In this document: piece by piece, positions 20,539 to 28,711 of the stretch
Numbering within the stretch: the stretch's first letter is position 1
Layout: the number at the start of each line of letters is the position of its first letter
NCBI RefSeq assembly: GCF_000026365.1
Contig: NC_012995.1
Coordinates: 1,118,501 to 1,182,500, forward strand
Direction of reading: 5' to 3'
Origin: Zygosaccharomyces rouxii
Taxonomy: Eukaryota > Ascomycota > Saccharomycetes > Saccharomycetales > Saccharomycetaceae
DNA: 64,000 nt
Program-made: the position numbers and the translations under genes
Notes under the pieces: generated by a model
Database searches by the model: none
Seen by the model: the letters and a program-made list of their open reading frames with translations, nothing else
Told to the model about the DNA's origin: nothing

Positions 20539-20782
20539 CTGGATTATACCGTCTACCAGTTCTCATATAATCTGCATTCCCATATGTACTTGATCTTTTT
20601 TTTCTTATATTATTGTGTTATTAGAACTATAACTATAATAATAACTATGCCAAGTTACCCTTACCTCGGATATTATCTTGACTAAAAGCTTAACAAGAAG
20701 TTTCAAGCTACCAGTATAAAGTACTCATACAATGTAAAGGTGTCCAACTTTTCTTTAGTTGTGAGTTCTTTGACTATTGTTG

Positions 20783-20866
20783 ATGTTTATTTATGGGTTC
20801 TTTGAGCCCATTATCTGGCCTGTTTCCAGAGAGAAACAATATTCAAGTTATAGGATCTCAAGGTGA
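20783..20866 (+). other. Upstream ORF overlapping the SSY1 start
   Basis: An ATG at 20783 precedes the SSY1 ATG by ten bases, in a different frame, and runs 27 codons to TGA at 20864-20866. The SSY1 ATG (20793) is therefore the second ATG of any transcript that starts upstream of 20783. Confidence 0.35.
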
Positions 20867-23303
20867 CAGTTACGAGGAGTCGATTATACCAGATGACAAT
20901 GATAAAATCTCAAATTCATTCGATAGTATCAATACTGAAATATTGAAGCGCATAATCAATAATGAAGATTTACATGGATTAGCAGGATATCAAGATAAAA
21001 TACAGGATCAACGATTTTATTTAGTGGATAAGTATTCTCAAGAGAAGAAGAAAGAGAAGGCGACCATCATTGGTACGAGCCCTGTACAATCCCTTAGTGA
21101 ATTTGATAGCAGTGACTTTGCCAAGTACAACAGGAAAATGGCTAGAGAGTATGAATTAAGAGATAAAGTAGAAAGTTTGCTTCGACAGCAAGACAGTAGA
21201 GATGTTCAAGTATTAAATGAAGGTTCATTACATGAGAATTACTCTGCAGGTGAAGATCTGGGGGATAATGTTAAAGATAAGAAATGTAATAAATTAAAGA
21301 AATTTACAGATTCATTAATGCTTAACTCAACCAAGAAACATAATGTAGACTCTTCATCAGGAACTCTCTCAAGATCAACTTCGACTAAAACTTATGTGAT
21401 AGATGACGCTAGTGTGAGAAATGTTGCCATTGATGAAGGTACTGTACCCGTGGGTAAGCATGATCCAGAGAATACATTTGAGCTTTCTTTTTCTGAAGAT
21501 AGTGGCGGTAAGAATGGTCGTCATCTAATGGCTGATTTAGAGAATTTATTTTTTGGAACCGGTGATTCTCATCATATACAAAGGAAGCTGAGGGTTAGAC
21601 ACATTCAAATGATTGGTATCGGTGCATGTCTTGGTGTGGGTATCTTCCTTACTTCAGGTAAAGCTTTCTCCATTGCTGGTCCCTTCGGAACTCTTTTAGG
21701 ATTTAGTCTTTCGGGAAGCATAGTCTTAGCTACTTTGCTTTCCTTTACTGAACTTTCCACTCTCATTCCATTATCTTCAGGATTTTCAGGATTAGCCTCT
21801 AGATTTGTGGAGGATGCATTTGGGTTCGCTTTGGGTTGGACCTATTGGTTTTCGTGCATGATAACTATGCCTACACAAGTAGTGGCGTGTACTTTCTATT
21901 TGAAATATTTCGATAGTCTGAATTTGAATAAAGGTGCCATTGCAGGATTTGCTACGCTTTTCATGCTTTATGCGGTTTTGGTCAATTTGTTAGATGTTAG
22001 GCTCATGGGCGAAATAGTTTACATTACTGGATTAATTAAAATTATTATCTCCATAATAATGATTCTAGCGATGGTGATTCTTAACTCCGGCACAGGTACG
22101 AAGTATGATCGAGTTGGATTCAGATTTTGGGATTCATCTAAGTCTTCTTCAAATCTCACCTACGGTTTGTTTCGTCCCACTTTTGATTTGAACGATATCG
22201 GAGATGGAAGTACTAAGGGAATCGAAGGTTCAGGTGGTAGATTTCTCGCATTAGCATCCACCATGCTAATATCTACATTCGCATATACAGGGGTCGAAAT
22301 GGCGTTTGTCGCTAGTGGTGAAGCCATAAATCCAAGAAAGACTATCCCCTCAGCCACAAAGAGAACATTTTGCATCGTTCTTGTCATTTACGTTTTCACT
22401 ATCTTTTCAGTAAGCATCAACATATACTGTGGTGACCCAAGGCTACAGCCTTATTTTACTGGTTCTTACAGTGCACGTTATCAAGCTGTTCAAAGGGGGG
22501 TTGGAAGCCAATGGCAATTAAGCCATAAATGTCATACCAATATTCCTTATAGCACAAAAGATCCCGTGGACCACAATTCGAGCCCCTGGGTCTTAGCATT
22601 GCAAAACTTTGGTCTATGTACATTTGCCGCTGTTTTCAATGGGATTTTAATCTTTTTCACTTCAGGTGCAGAGATATCTTCTTTGTTTAGTAGTTCCAGA
22701 ACTCTTTATTCTATGGCAGTCCAGAGGAAAGCACCTACTATTTTCCAAAGATGTAATAAGAGAGGAGTGCCTTACGTTTCAGTAATATTTTCGGGTATGT
22801 TTGGTGTTGTTGGTTATTTAGCGGTTGATAGTGGTGCTGTGGAAAATTTCAACGTTCTCTCCAACATGTCGAGTGCTAGTACTTCCATCATCTGGATGGG
22901 ACTTAATGTCTCATTTTTAAGGTTTTATTACGCACTAAAGACCAGAAGAGATATCATATCAAGAGACGAAAAATCCTATCCGTATCGTTCACCTTTTCAA
23001 CCCTATCTAGCCTTCTATGGGCTCTTTGGTTGCTGTCTATTCATAATATTTATGGGATTCACCAACTTCATTCATCACTTCTGGAACGTGAAATCGTTCT
23101 TTTCGGCATATGGTGGTCTCATACTATTTGTTGTCTGCTACCTTGGTTACAAAATGATTGGCACTTCCAAGATTCAGCGGCTGGATCAGCTGGATATGGA
23201 TACTGGTAGACGTGAAATGGACAGAGTAATATGGAATGAATACAGACAGTATTCAGGGCCTTATCGTGAAAGATTAAAATATCTTTTCAATTGGTTATTC
23301 TAA
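20793..23303 (+). CDS. SSY1: Amino-acid sensor of the SPS pathway
   Basis: This 836-residue protein matches Ssy1 (about 852), a non-transporting member of the amino-acid permease superfamily. It senses extracellular amino acids with Ptr3 and Ssy5 and triggers processing of Stp1/Stp2. The N-terminal 265 or so residues are a long hydrophilic cytosolic domain, far longer than in transporters. The permease fold begins near HIQMIGIGACLGVGIFLTSG and has about 12 membrane segments. An unusually long extracellular loop lies between about residues 545 and 600 (GDPRLQPYF to SSPWVLALQ), a recognised Ssy1 trait. The C-terminus is short. The position matches YDR160W, directly before ACL4. Confidence 0.95.
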   Translation: MGSLSPLSGLFPERNNIQVIGSQGDSYEESIIPDDNDKISNSFDSINTEILKRIINNEDLHGLAGYQDKIQDQRFYLVDKYSQEKKKEKATIIGTSPVQSLSEFDSSDFAKYNRKMAREYELRDKVESLLRQQDSRDVQVLNEGSLHENYSAGEDLGDNVKDKKCNKLKKFTDSLMLNSTKKHNVDSSSGTLSRSTSTKTYVIDDASVRNVAIDEGTVPVGKHDPENTFELSFSEDSGGKNGRHLMADLENLFFGTGDSHHIQRKLRVRHIQMIGIGACLGVGIFLTSGKAFSIAGPFGTLLGFSLSGSIVLATLLSFTELSTLIPLSSGFSGLASRFVEDAFGFALGWTYWFSCMITMPTQVVACTFYLKYFDSLNLNKGAIAGFATLFMLYAVLVNLLDVRLMGEIVYITGLIKIIISIIMILAMVILNSGTGTKYDRVGFRFWDSSKSSSNLTYGLFRPTFDLNDIGDGSTKGIEGSGGRFLALASTMLISTFAYTGVEMAFVASGEAINPRKTIPSATKRTFCIVLVIYVFTIFSVSINIYCGDPRLQPYFTGSYSARYQAVQRGVGSQWQLSHKCHTNIPYSTKDPVDHNSSPWVLALQNFGLCTFAAVFNGILIFFTSGAEISSLFSSSRTLYSMAVQRKAPTIFQRCNKRGVPYVSVIFSGMFGVVGYLAVDSGAVENFNVLSNMSSASTSIIWMGLNVSFLRFYYALKTRRDIISRDEKSYPYRSPFQPYLAFYGLFGCCLFIIFMGFTNFIHHFWNVKSFFSAYGGLILFVVCYLGYKMIGTSKIQRLDQLDMDTGRREMDRVIWNEYRQYSGPYRERLKYLFNWLF

Positions 23304-23387
23304 TACTACTCACTAATAATCCAAGTCCAATAGTGACTGAGTATACTAGTGGGTGACACTTTGTATATTTGTACTTTTGAACGGAGT

Positions 23388-23445
23388 TGAAATTTTTTTG
23401 TAGGAGCGATGAGCTGCGATGAGCTGCGATGAGCTGCGATAAGCT
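23388..23445 (+). promoter_or_regulatory. RRPE plus four tandem PAC elements before ACL4
   Basis: TGAAATTTTTTT (23388-23399) is followed by four head-to-tail ten-base units at 23406-23415, 23416-23425, 23426-23435 and 23436-23445. The first three read GCGATGAGCT and the fourth GCGATAAGCT. GCGATGAG is the PAC element bound by Dot6/Tod6, a hallmark of ribosome-biogenesis genes. The period equals about one DNA helical turn. Confidence 0.8.
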
Positions 23446-23519
23446 TCAACTGTTAATGAATTAATATCAGATTAAGAAACCGGCTGATAGACCTCCATCA
23501 TCTACTATCTACCTTCATT

Positions 23520-24662
23520 ATGAGTGATTTAAATTCTGCTATTGAACAAGCAAGGCGATCTCTCGAAATCCATGATTCTAAAGCAGCTCTTAAAATATTA
23601 AAACCTTTTAAAAAATCGTTAAAAAATGAAAATGCATCTAATGTAATACTGTATCAATTATTTGCAGATGCTTATTTAGAAAATGGTCAATTGGATAAGG
23701 CCTATCCACTGTTATATCACGCATGTGAAATTGATCTAAATGGTGAGCAGGGAGGTTCAGAGAAATTCTTTATGTTGGGTCAAGCAACAGGTGGTGAAGA
23801 CGGTATCAAACTGATCTTCCAAGGTCTGGAGAATATCTCCAAGAAGGCAGGGGATAACATTACACAGGAACAAGTTGATAAAATTGTGGATGGTCTTCTA
23901 ACCACCATTGAAATCTGGATGACAGATCTATGCATGGAACCAAATGCTGAAACTGAATGCGAAGAATTAATTGGTAGAGCAATGGAAATATCTGAGGGCA
24001 AATCACCCGAAGTTTGGGCTACATTGGGATCAATACGTATATCGCAACAGAGGTACAGTGAAGCTTGTGAGGCCTTTGTCAATTCATGGAAATTTTTCGA
24101 GATAAAGAAGCAAGACATTGAAGCAGCAATTAGAAATAATGAGAATTCGTCTCATGAGCAATACGCACAGTTAGTACAACCACTTTTATCATTGGCAAAG
24201 ATGTGCGTCGAAATGGGTCTTTACGAAATCTCACTGCAAATTTTAGGAGCTGTAAAGGATGTTGATGAAGACAATCTAGAATCTTATTATTTGGAAGGCT
24301 TTACATTTTACTTAATGGGTAAATTGGAATTGTTTAAACAGACTCATCCGGATGCCAATGTTAATGCTGATAACATTTACGAATTTAATGAACATTTCCA
24401 AGAACTACCACTAGATTTGAATAACGAATCGATTACAGAAATAATACAAGACGCTAAATTATCATTGAGTTTTGCATCCAAATTAGCACAGAACGCTGAA
24501 CCTGACGATGAATTAGCCCAAGAATTATACGCGGGTTCAATTCAAGTATTGTCAGAAATCGGTGGACCTCTAGATGACAGTGAATTGATTAAGATAAAGA
24601 AAGGTGAAGATGATGATGGAAACGAGGAGGAACAAGATATTGAGTTCGAAGACGGAGAATAG
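23520..24662 (+). CDS. ACL4: TPR chaperone of ribosomal protein Rpl4
   Basis: This 380-residue protein corresponds to Acl4 (YDR161W, about 387), a dedicated chaperone that binds nascent Rpl4 and escorts it to the nucleus for 60S assembly. It is helical throughout, with TPR-like pairs: residues 2-90 (DLNSAIEQARRSLEIHD, ILYQLFADAYLENGQLDKAYP), 155-195 (EVWATLGSIRISQQRYSEA) and 215-285. The C-terminal 30 residues are strongly acidic (GEDDDGNEEEQDIEFEDGE), as in its relatives. The first ATG is used. The PAC array upstream fits a ribosome-assembly gene. It converges on NBP2 with 117 bases between stops. Confidence 0.93.
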   Translation: MSDLNSAIEQARRSLEIHDSKAALKILKPFKKSLKNENASNVILYQLFADAYLENGQLDKAYPLLYHACEIDLNGEQGGSEKFFMLGQATGGEDGIKLIFQGLENISKKAGDNITQEQVDKIVDGLLTTIEIWMTDLCMEPNAETECEELIGRAMEISEGKSPEVWATLGSIRISQQRYSEACEAFVNSWKFFEIKKQDIEAAIRNNENSSHEQYAQLVQPLLSLAKMCVEMGLYEISLQILGAVKDVDEDNLESYYLEGFTFYLMGKLELFKQTHPDANVNADNIYEFNEHFQELPLDLNNESITEIIQDAKLSLSFASKLAQNAEPDDELAQELYAGSIQVLSEIGGPLDDSELIKIKKGEDDDGNEEEQDIEFEDGE

Positions 24663-24779
24663 TTTTTAAATTTCGTTCCTCTTTCTAAATCCCTAAAACA
24701 TAGTATATATAATAGCACACAGTACAGTCTCATTTTTCTATTTTTGTTCAATAGATCTTAAACTTCCCGTTACATCAGG

Positions 24780-25646
24780 TCAACTATTCGATGACGAGGA
24801 TATCTTAAGTTTATCAGCGAAGTCCCCTTGGAAGTGATCGATATCTTCCCATTGGTCATTATCCTCATGATTCGAATCATTTTGCTGAATTTTACCGTTA
24901 CCATTACTGTCCTCATGATGTTCTTCTTCATTACCAATTGATTCTTGTTGATTTGGATTAGAAATTGAATTTGTATTCGAATTTGATGATGGATCTTGCA
25001 TACCTTGTATGATGAAATGCGTCAAATAAAATGGTCTCGCCGTATCTTGGAACCCTTCCTCATATTCAGCCCAATTTTCGTCATCTTCATTGGCATAAGT
25101 AACAAATTCTTCAGGTACTAATCCAGTTTTGGTTCTATTCTGATTCTCAGCAACTAGCCAACCTTGCCCATGTCTATAGCTAATAAAAACAACATCGCCT
25201 TCTTGTAATTCTAACTCATTATCGTTCTCCGGCTCAAAATCATATAATGCCACTGCCAATCGATTTATCACGTAATCCGTTGGCAAAACAATACTTTGCC
25301 TTCTATTCTCATACCGTTGGTCGTCATCATGTTCAGCTTCTTCCTTGTAAGGTACATCTGATATATCGGTCTCTGGCTCCAACTCCAATCCCTCGAAATC
25401 TTCAGTATACCCATGGTATAAAGGATCTGATGGTTCGTATGCAAAATCTTTAATAGATATATATCCGGAATCTTGAGATCCTATACTCTGTTCACCCATT
25501 GAGAGCTGTGACAATCGCTGTTGTTGGTGGTGTTGTTGGCGTTGTTCATCTTGCGGCACTGAATGTTCATTTGGTTTTGATCGATCTTCTAATATACCAT
25601 CCTGATCCATTCTATTATGATTATGATCTCTAGTAGCCCTTACCAT
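24780..25646 (-). CDS. NBP2: SH3 adaptor for Ptc1 phosphatase
   Basis: This 288-residue protein contains one SH3 domain at about 129-187 (AVALYDFEPENDNELELQEGD, GWLVAE and GLVPEEFV) with the usual ALYDFEP and G-W motifs. This matches Nbp2 (YDR162C, about 236 aa), which tethers the phosphatase Ptc1 to the Hog1 and cell-wall MAP kinase pathways and helps organelle inheritance. The flanks are low complexity: a Gln-rich N-terminus, acidic stretches before the SH3 domain, and an Asn/Glu-rich C-terminus; these account for the extra length. The order ACL4-NBP2-CWC15 supports orthology. Confidence 0.92.
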   Translation of the reverse strand: MVRATRDHNHNRMDQDGILEDRSKPNEHSVPQDEQRQQHHQQQRLSQLSMGEQSIGSQDSGYISIKDFAYEPSDPLYHGYTEDFEGLELEPETDISDVPYKEEAEHDDDQRYENRRQSIVLPTDYVINRLAVALYDFEPENDNELELQEGDVVFISYRHGQGWLVAENQNRTKTGLVPEEFVTYANEDDENWAEYEEGFQDTARPFYLTHFIIQGMQDPSSNSNTNSISNPNQQESIGNEEEHHEDSNGNGKIQQNDSNHEDNDQWEDIDHFQGDFADKLKISSSSNS

Positions 25647-25783
25647 CCTTATTTGAACCTTTTCACTTGAAACTTTTGATTTAAATCAAAGTTATAGTGA
25701 TAATAAATAGTCCGTTTGTTTTATAGTTTAGCCGTAAGACTCTTCTAATTATGTAGATCACTGAAATCGAAACAAAACAAACA

Positions 25784-26308
25784 ATGACAACGTCTCATAG
25801 GCCCCAGTTAGAAGCTAGAAGTGGTGCAAAGGCTGCTTCTTATGTACCAACATCAACTGAACACGCAAGATTATTACCAGGTCATAAGAAGCTAAAGTAT
25901 CGTAAGAGTAAGAATGAACAAGAACCAGTGAACAATGAGCAGCTTGAGGTGCAGGAAGGGAAGCAGGCAGAAGAAGATGCTGCTAGTGATGAAGATGAAG
26001 ACGACGAAGAAGAAGACGACAATAATGAGGAGGAAGAGGATGAAGACGATCAAGAGGCACTTTTACAGGAGCTGAACAATATCAGACAAGAGAGAATGGT
26101 TGAAAGGATACGAAATGAGCAGAGACAACAAAGTGAGATGGATTTAACACAGATACCAACGCCTAAATCCACTAGTGGGTGGCGTAAAACTACTTTTGGG
26201 AGAAATAGAGTTTCCAAAAGAAAACAAGATGATAAAGCTCCAGAATACGTTAACGATATGACAAAAACTGCGTACCATGAGGAATTTATTCGTCGATTTA
26301 TTAAATGA
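25784..26308 (+). CDS. CWC15: Spliceosome component Cwc15
   Basis: This 174-residue protein (S. cerevisiae about 175) is Cwc15, part of the Prp19-associated NineTeen complex in the active spliceosome. The N-terminus MTTSHRPQLEARSGAKA and VPTSTEHARLLPGHKKLKYRK is the Cwf15/Cwc15 signature. A long acidic stretch (about 63-90) follows, then a helix with LLQELNNIRQER, and the basic C-terminus GWRKTTFGRNRV and AYHEEFIRRFIK. It is divergent from NBP2 with 137 bases between starts and converges with SLS1, the two stops being 22 bases apart. Confidence 0.97.
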   Translation: MTTSHRPQLEARSGAKAASYVPTSTEHARLLPGHKKLKYRKSKNEQEPVNNEQLEVQEGKQAEEDAASDEDEDDEEEDDNNEEEEDEDDQEALLQELNNIRQERMVERIRNEQRQQSEMDLTQIPTPKSTSGWRKTTFGRNRVSKRKQDDKAPEYVNDMTKTAYHEEFIRRFIK

Positions 26309-26330
26309 AATAAAACTGATTAAAAAATAT

Positions 26331-28454
26331 TTACACGAATTGTGAGACGTCTTTGACGAATTGCTTGAAATCATCGCGACTCAAAAGTTCACCACCGATG
26401 AAATCTACTTGAGTATGGTTTGCACCACTGCTGCCGCCTTTGATATCAGAGAATTGAACTAAATACTTGTCCATGTATTTGAGACGTAAAATACGGTGGT
26501 AAACGGCATTAACGTAGTCGTATTGAACACTGGATTTTTCACCATTGACATGATGTAGATTAACATCCATGGATTCTGGTATAACCAAATTTTTCCTACT
26601 TTGAAAAGTGAGCCTTGAATCCTGTAAAAACTTCCTAATGCCGGGTTGGCGTGATAGCCAGTTTTCTAAGCCGTCTTCATATGTTTCTGTCAATTCAGCT
26701 ACAGTATCAACATTGACCTTTATGTCTCGAGGTTGCTGTGGGGTTTGTACGAAGAGACTTCTTTGTTGTAATTGTGTTATACAGCGAACAGAGTTGATAA
26801 TGGCAACATCGTACTCGTCTAATTCAAACCAAAGTTCTATAGGTGGTGCGTTTTCATTTGTATGCGGAACATTGGAAAGATTGGGTATAAAATTTAATTG
26901 CACATAATAATCATGTTGGTCCATAGTGTAAAGTTCATCTTTGCTAGTCAATGAATCGTAAAGTGGCAATTCTAACAGTTTTGTCATTACTTGTGGGATC
27001 TTGGTTTCAAACAAAGCGTCGTTGCCATCGTTAGTGGTCAACAATTGTCCTAAAGTCATGCTAAACATTTTCTTGGGTGGTTCATCTAATTTGAGTGCCA
27101 TCATTTGTGGTTCTTTCTTTTGATCCATGAGAAAGTCGTACCATTGATCAAGTTTCTCGTCAGTAGGGATGATATTTTCATGACTTGGTACTGCAATATG
27201 CGGTACATCCTTTTTACTAATAGGTTTCTGTAATCTGTACCAGTCTTTATTTCTATTAATCCAGTCCAAGCTTTCAATATCTGTGAAAGGGAATTTTGCA
27301 AATGAGTTTACATCCTGACCGTTAATATGAAGCTGTTCGACCTTTTCCGACAATTGTGGATGGTACTGAGTCCCCCAAAGTAAAAGGTTCTGAGCCTTGG
27401 AAACTCTCTTATGACCGAATGCGGATATTCTATATACATCATCACCTGGTTCTGAGCCCATTAGTTCGAAGAAAACTGCACTTTCTCTTTGAATTAATGA
27501 AATCAATTCATTTAATTTCATATCGCTCATTATTTCATTCCTTGCGGAATGGTTGGAAATAAATTGTCTTAAATTCATTGTCATGGTGTTGACATTAGCC
27601 AAAATATTCGATAATGAAACTTCCACATATTTAATAATGGGCGATGTACCTCTTACAATCATAATATTTTCATCTAATGCCACTGCTAAGGTAGCACCAA
27701 TACGTGAGAAATTGTTCAAAATTTTACCATTATTGGTTAATAGAAGCAAATACATGTCTCTGATATCAACATTAATAATACGTTCAAGGATGAGATCCTC
27801 TGATTCATCCACAAAATCATTAGGTTCGCATTTCCAATAATCATCCATAATTGTTTTGATTAATGTATCCTTTGTAGTCTTGCTATGTGCAATACCATAA
27901 TATTTCTTTGTATAAGCCCTCAATTGCGGTAAAGTGTAGGCTGAATCCAACAAGTGCTTTAACTGATCATACCTAAGTCTCGACATATTGCTAGTCGATG
28001 GTTTTTGATAGTTAATGGATCGTACCGCTTGTTCTTTGGACACTGAGCTCTTGAATACCAATAGTTTCATTCTTTGCGCCTCAATCTCTTGTAAAATCTT
28101 AGTTGAATGTCTTGATCTTCTAGGAGCTCCTGTGTTCGAGTCTGCACCCAACTCAACACCCTCTAAAATCGATAGCTTTTTACCATTATTACTTCTAAAA
28201 TAACTTGGAGTATGTCTTCTCTTCAATAAACCAGTCTGCGATGGATCTAAAACTAGGAAATTCGTCTTGGAAGGTTTCAGTTTCTTACCTCTTGTACGTG
28301 ATGTTTGATCCTCACCCAGCTGCTCTCCTAGTGTGGAGGAACCGGTATTGTTACTATCTTGATCTTTCGATGAGTAGTATAATCTTGATGTTCTTTTGAT
28401 GCTATTACAGAAACTATGACGAGTCAAAGAACCGTAAAACCTGGAAACTAGCAT
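26331..28454 (-). CDS. SLS1: Mitochondrial inner-membrane expression factor Sls1
   Basis: This 707-residue protein matches Sls1 (YLR139C, about 643), which links mitochondrial transcription (through Nam1 and Rpo41) to translation at the inner membrane. It starts MLVSRFYGSLTRHSFCN, a basic presequence. The frame also contains a TTG two codons upstream, which I reject in favour of this ATG. The recognisable core includes LRYDQLKHLLDSAYTLPQL near residue 160, followed by a SAP-like segment. The order CWC15-SLS1-RRN5-PUT1 matches the interleaved YDR163W/YLR139C-YLR142W order. The N-terminal linker is richer in Ser/Thr/Lys than the remainder. Confidence 0.88.
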   Translation of the reverse strand: MLVSRFYGSLTRHSFCNSIKRTSRLYYSSKDQDSNNTGSSTLGEQLGEDQTSRTRGKKLKPSKTNFLVLDPSQTGLLKRRHTPSYFRSNNGKKLSILEGVELGADSNTGAPRRSRHSTKILQEIEAQRMKLLVFKSSVSKEQAVRSINYQKPSTSNMSRLRYDQLKHLLDSAYTLPQLRAYTKKYYGIAHSKTTKDTLIKTIMDDYWKCEPNDFVDESEDLILERIINVDIRDMYLLLLTNNGKILNNFSRIGATLAVALDENIMIVRGTSPIIKYVEVSLSNILANVNTMTMNLRQFISNHSARNEIMSDMKLNELISLIQRESAVFFELMGSEPGDDVYRISAFGHKRVSKAQNLLLWGTQYHPQLSEKVEQLHINGQDVNSFAKFPFTDIESLDWINRNKDWYRLQKPISKKDVPHIAVPSHENIIPTDEKLDQWYDFLMDQKKEPQMMALKLDEPPKKMFSMTLGQLLTTNDGNDALFETKIPQVMTKLLELPLYDSLTSKDELYTMDQHDYYVQLNFIPNLSNVPHTNENAPPIELWFELDEYDVAIINSVRCITQLQQRSLFVQTPQQPRDIKVNVDTVAELTETYEDGLENWLSRQPGIRKFLQDSRLTFQSRKNLVIPESMDVNLHHVNGEKSSVQYDYVNAVYHRILRLKYMDKYLVQFSDIKGGSSGANHTQVDFIGGELLSRDDFKQFVKDVSQFV

Positions 28455-28549
28455 AACCAAACTTGGTCTGAAAGCTTCATATAATGAATCACAGTTAAAA
28501 TGTAAACACTTCAGTTTAATGGAACTTTATATGGTCGATTATTCTAAAG

Positions 28550-28573
28550 CTCATCGATTCCAAAAATTTTTCA
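28550..28573 (+). promoter_or_regulatory. PAC-like and RRPE elements before RRN5
   Basis: CTCATCG (28550-28556) contains the PAC core CGATGAG on the other strand, and AAAAATTTTTCA (28562-28573) is a perfect RRPE. They lie in the 235-base divergent promoter of SLS1 and RRN5, about 120-140 bases before the RRN5 start, and suit an rRNA transcription factor gene. Confidence 0.6.
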
Positions 28574-28684
28574 GATCGAAACCTTGAAAGGAACTCTTGG
28601 ATAATAATAATAATATTATTATTAAAAAAAAAAAGAAGAATTCGAGGCAGTCAGCTATCAATTGTCATTCAATTTTAATATTTC

Positions 28685-28711
28685 ATGGGATGGGTGCTAA
28701 AAGAGATATAG
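28685..28711 (+). other. Upstream ORF overlapping the RRN5 start
   Basis: An eight-codon ORF begins at 28685, five bases before the RRN5 ATG, in another frame, and stops at TAG 28709-28711. It contains the RRN5 start codon within it. Confidence 0.35.
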
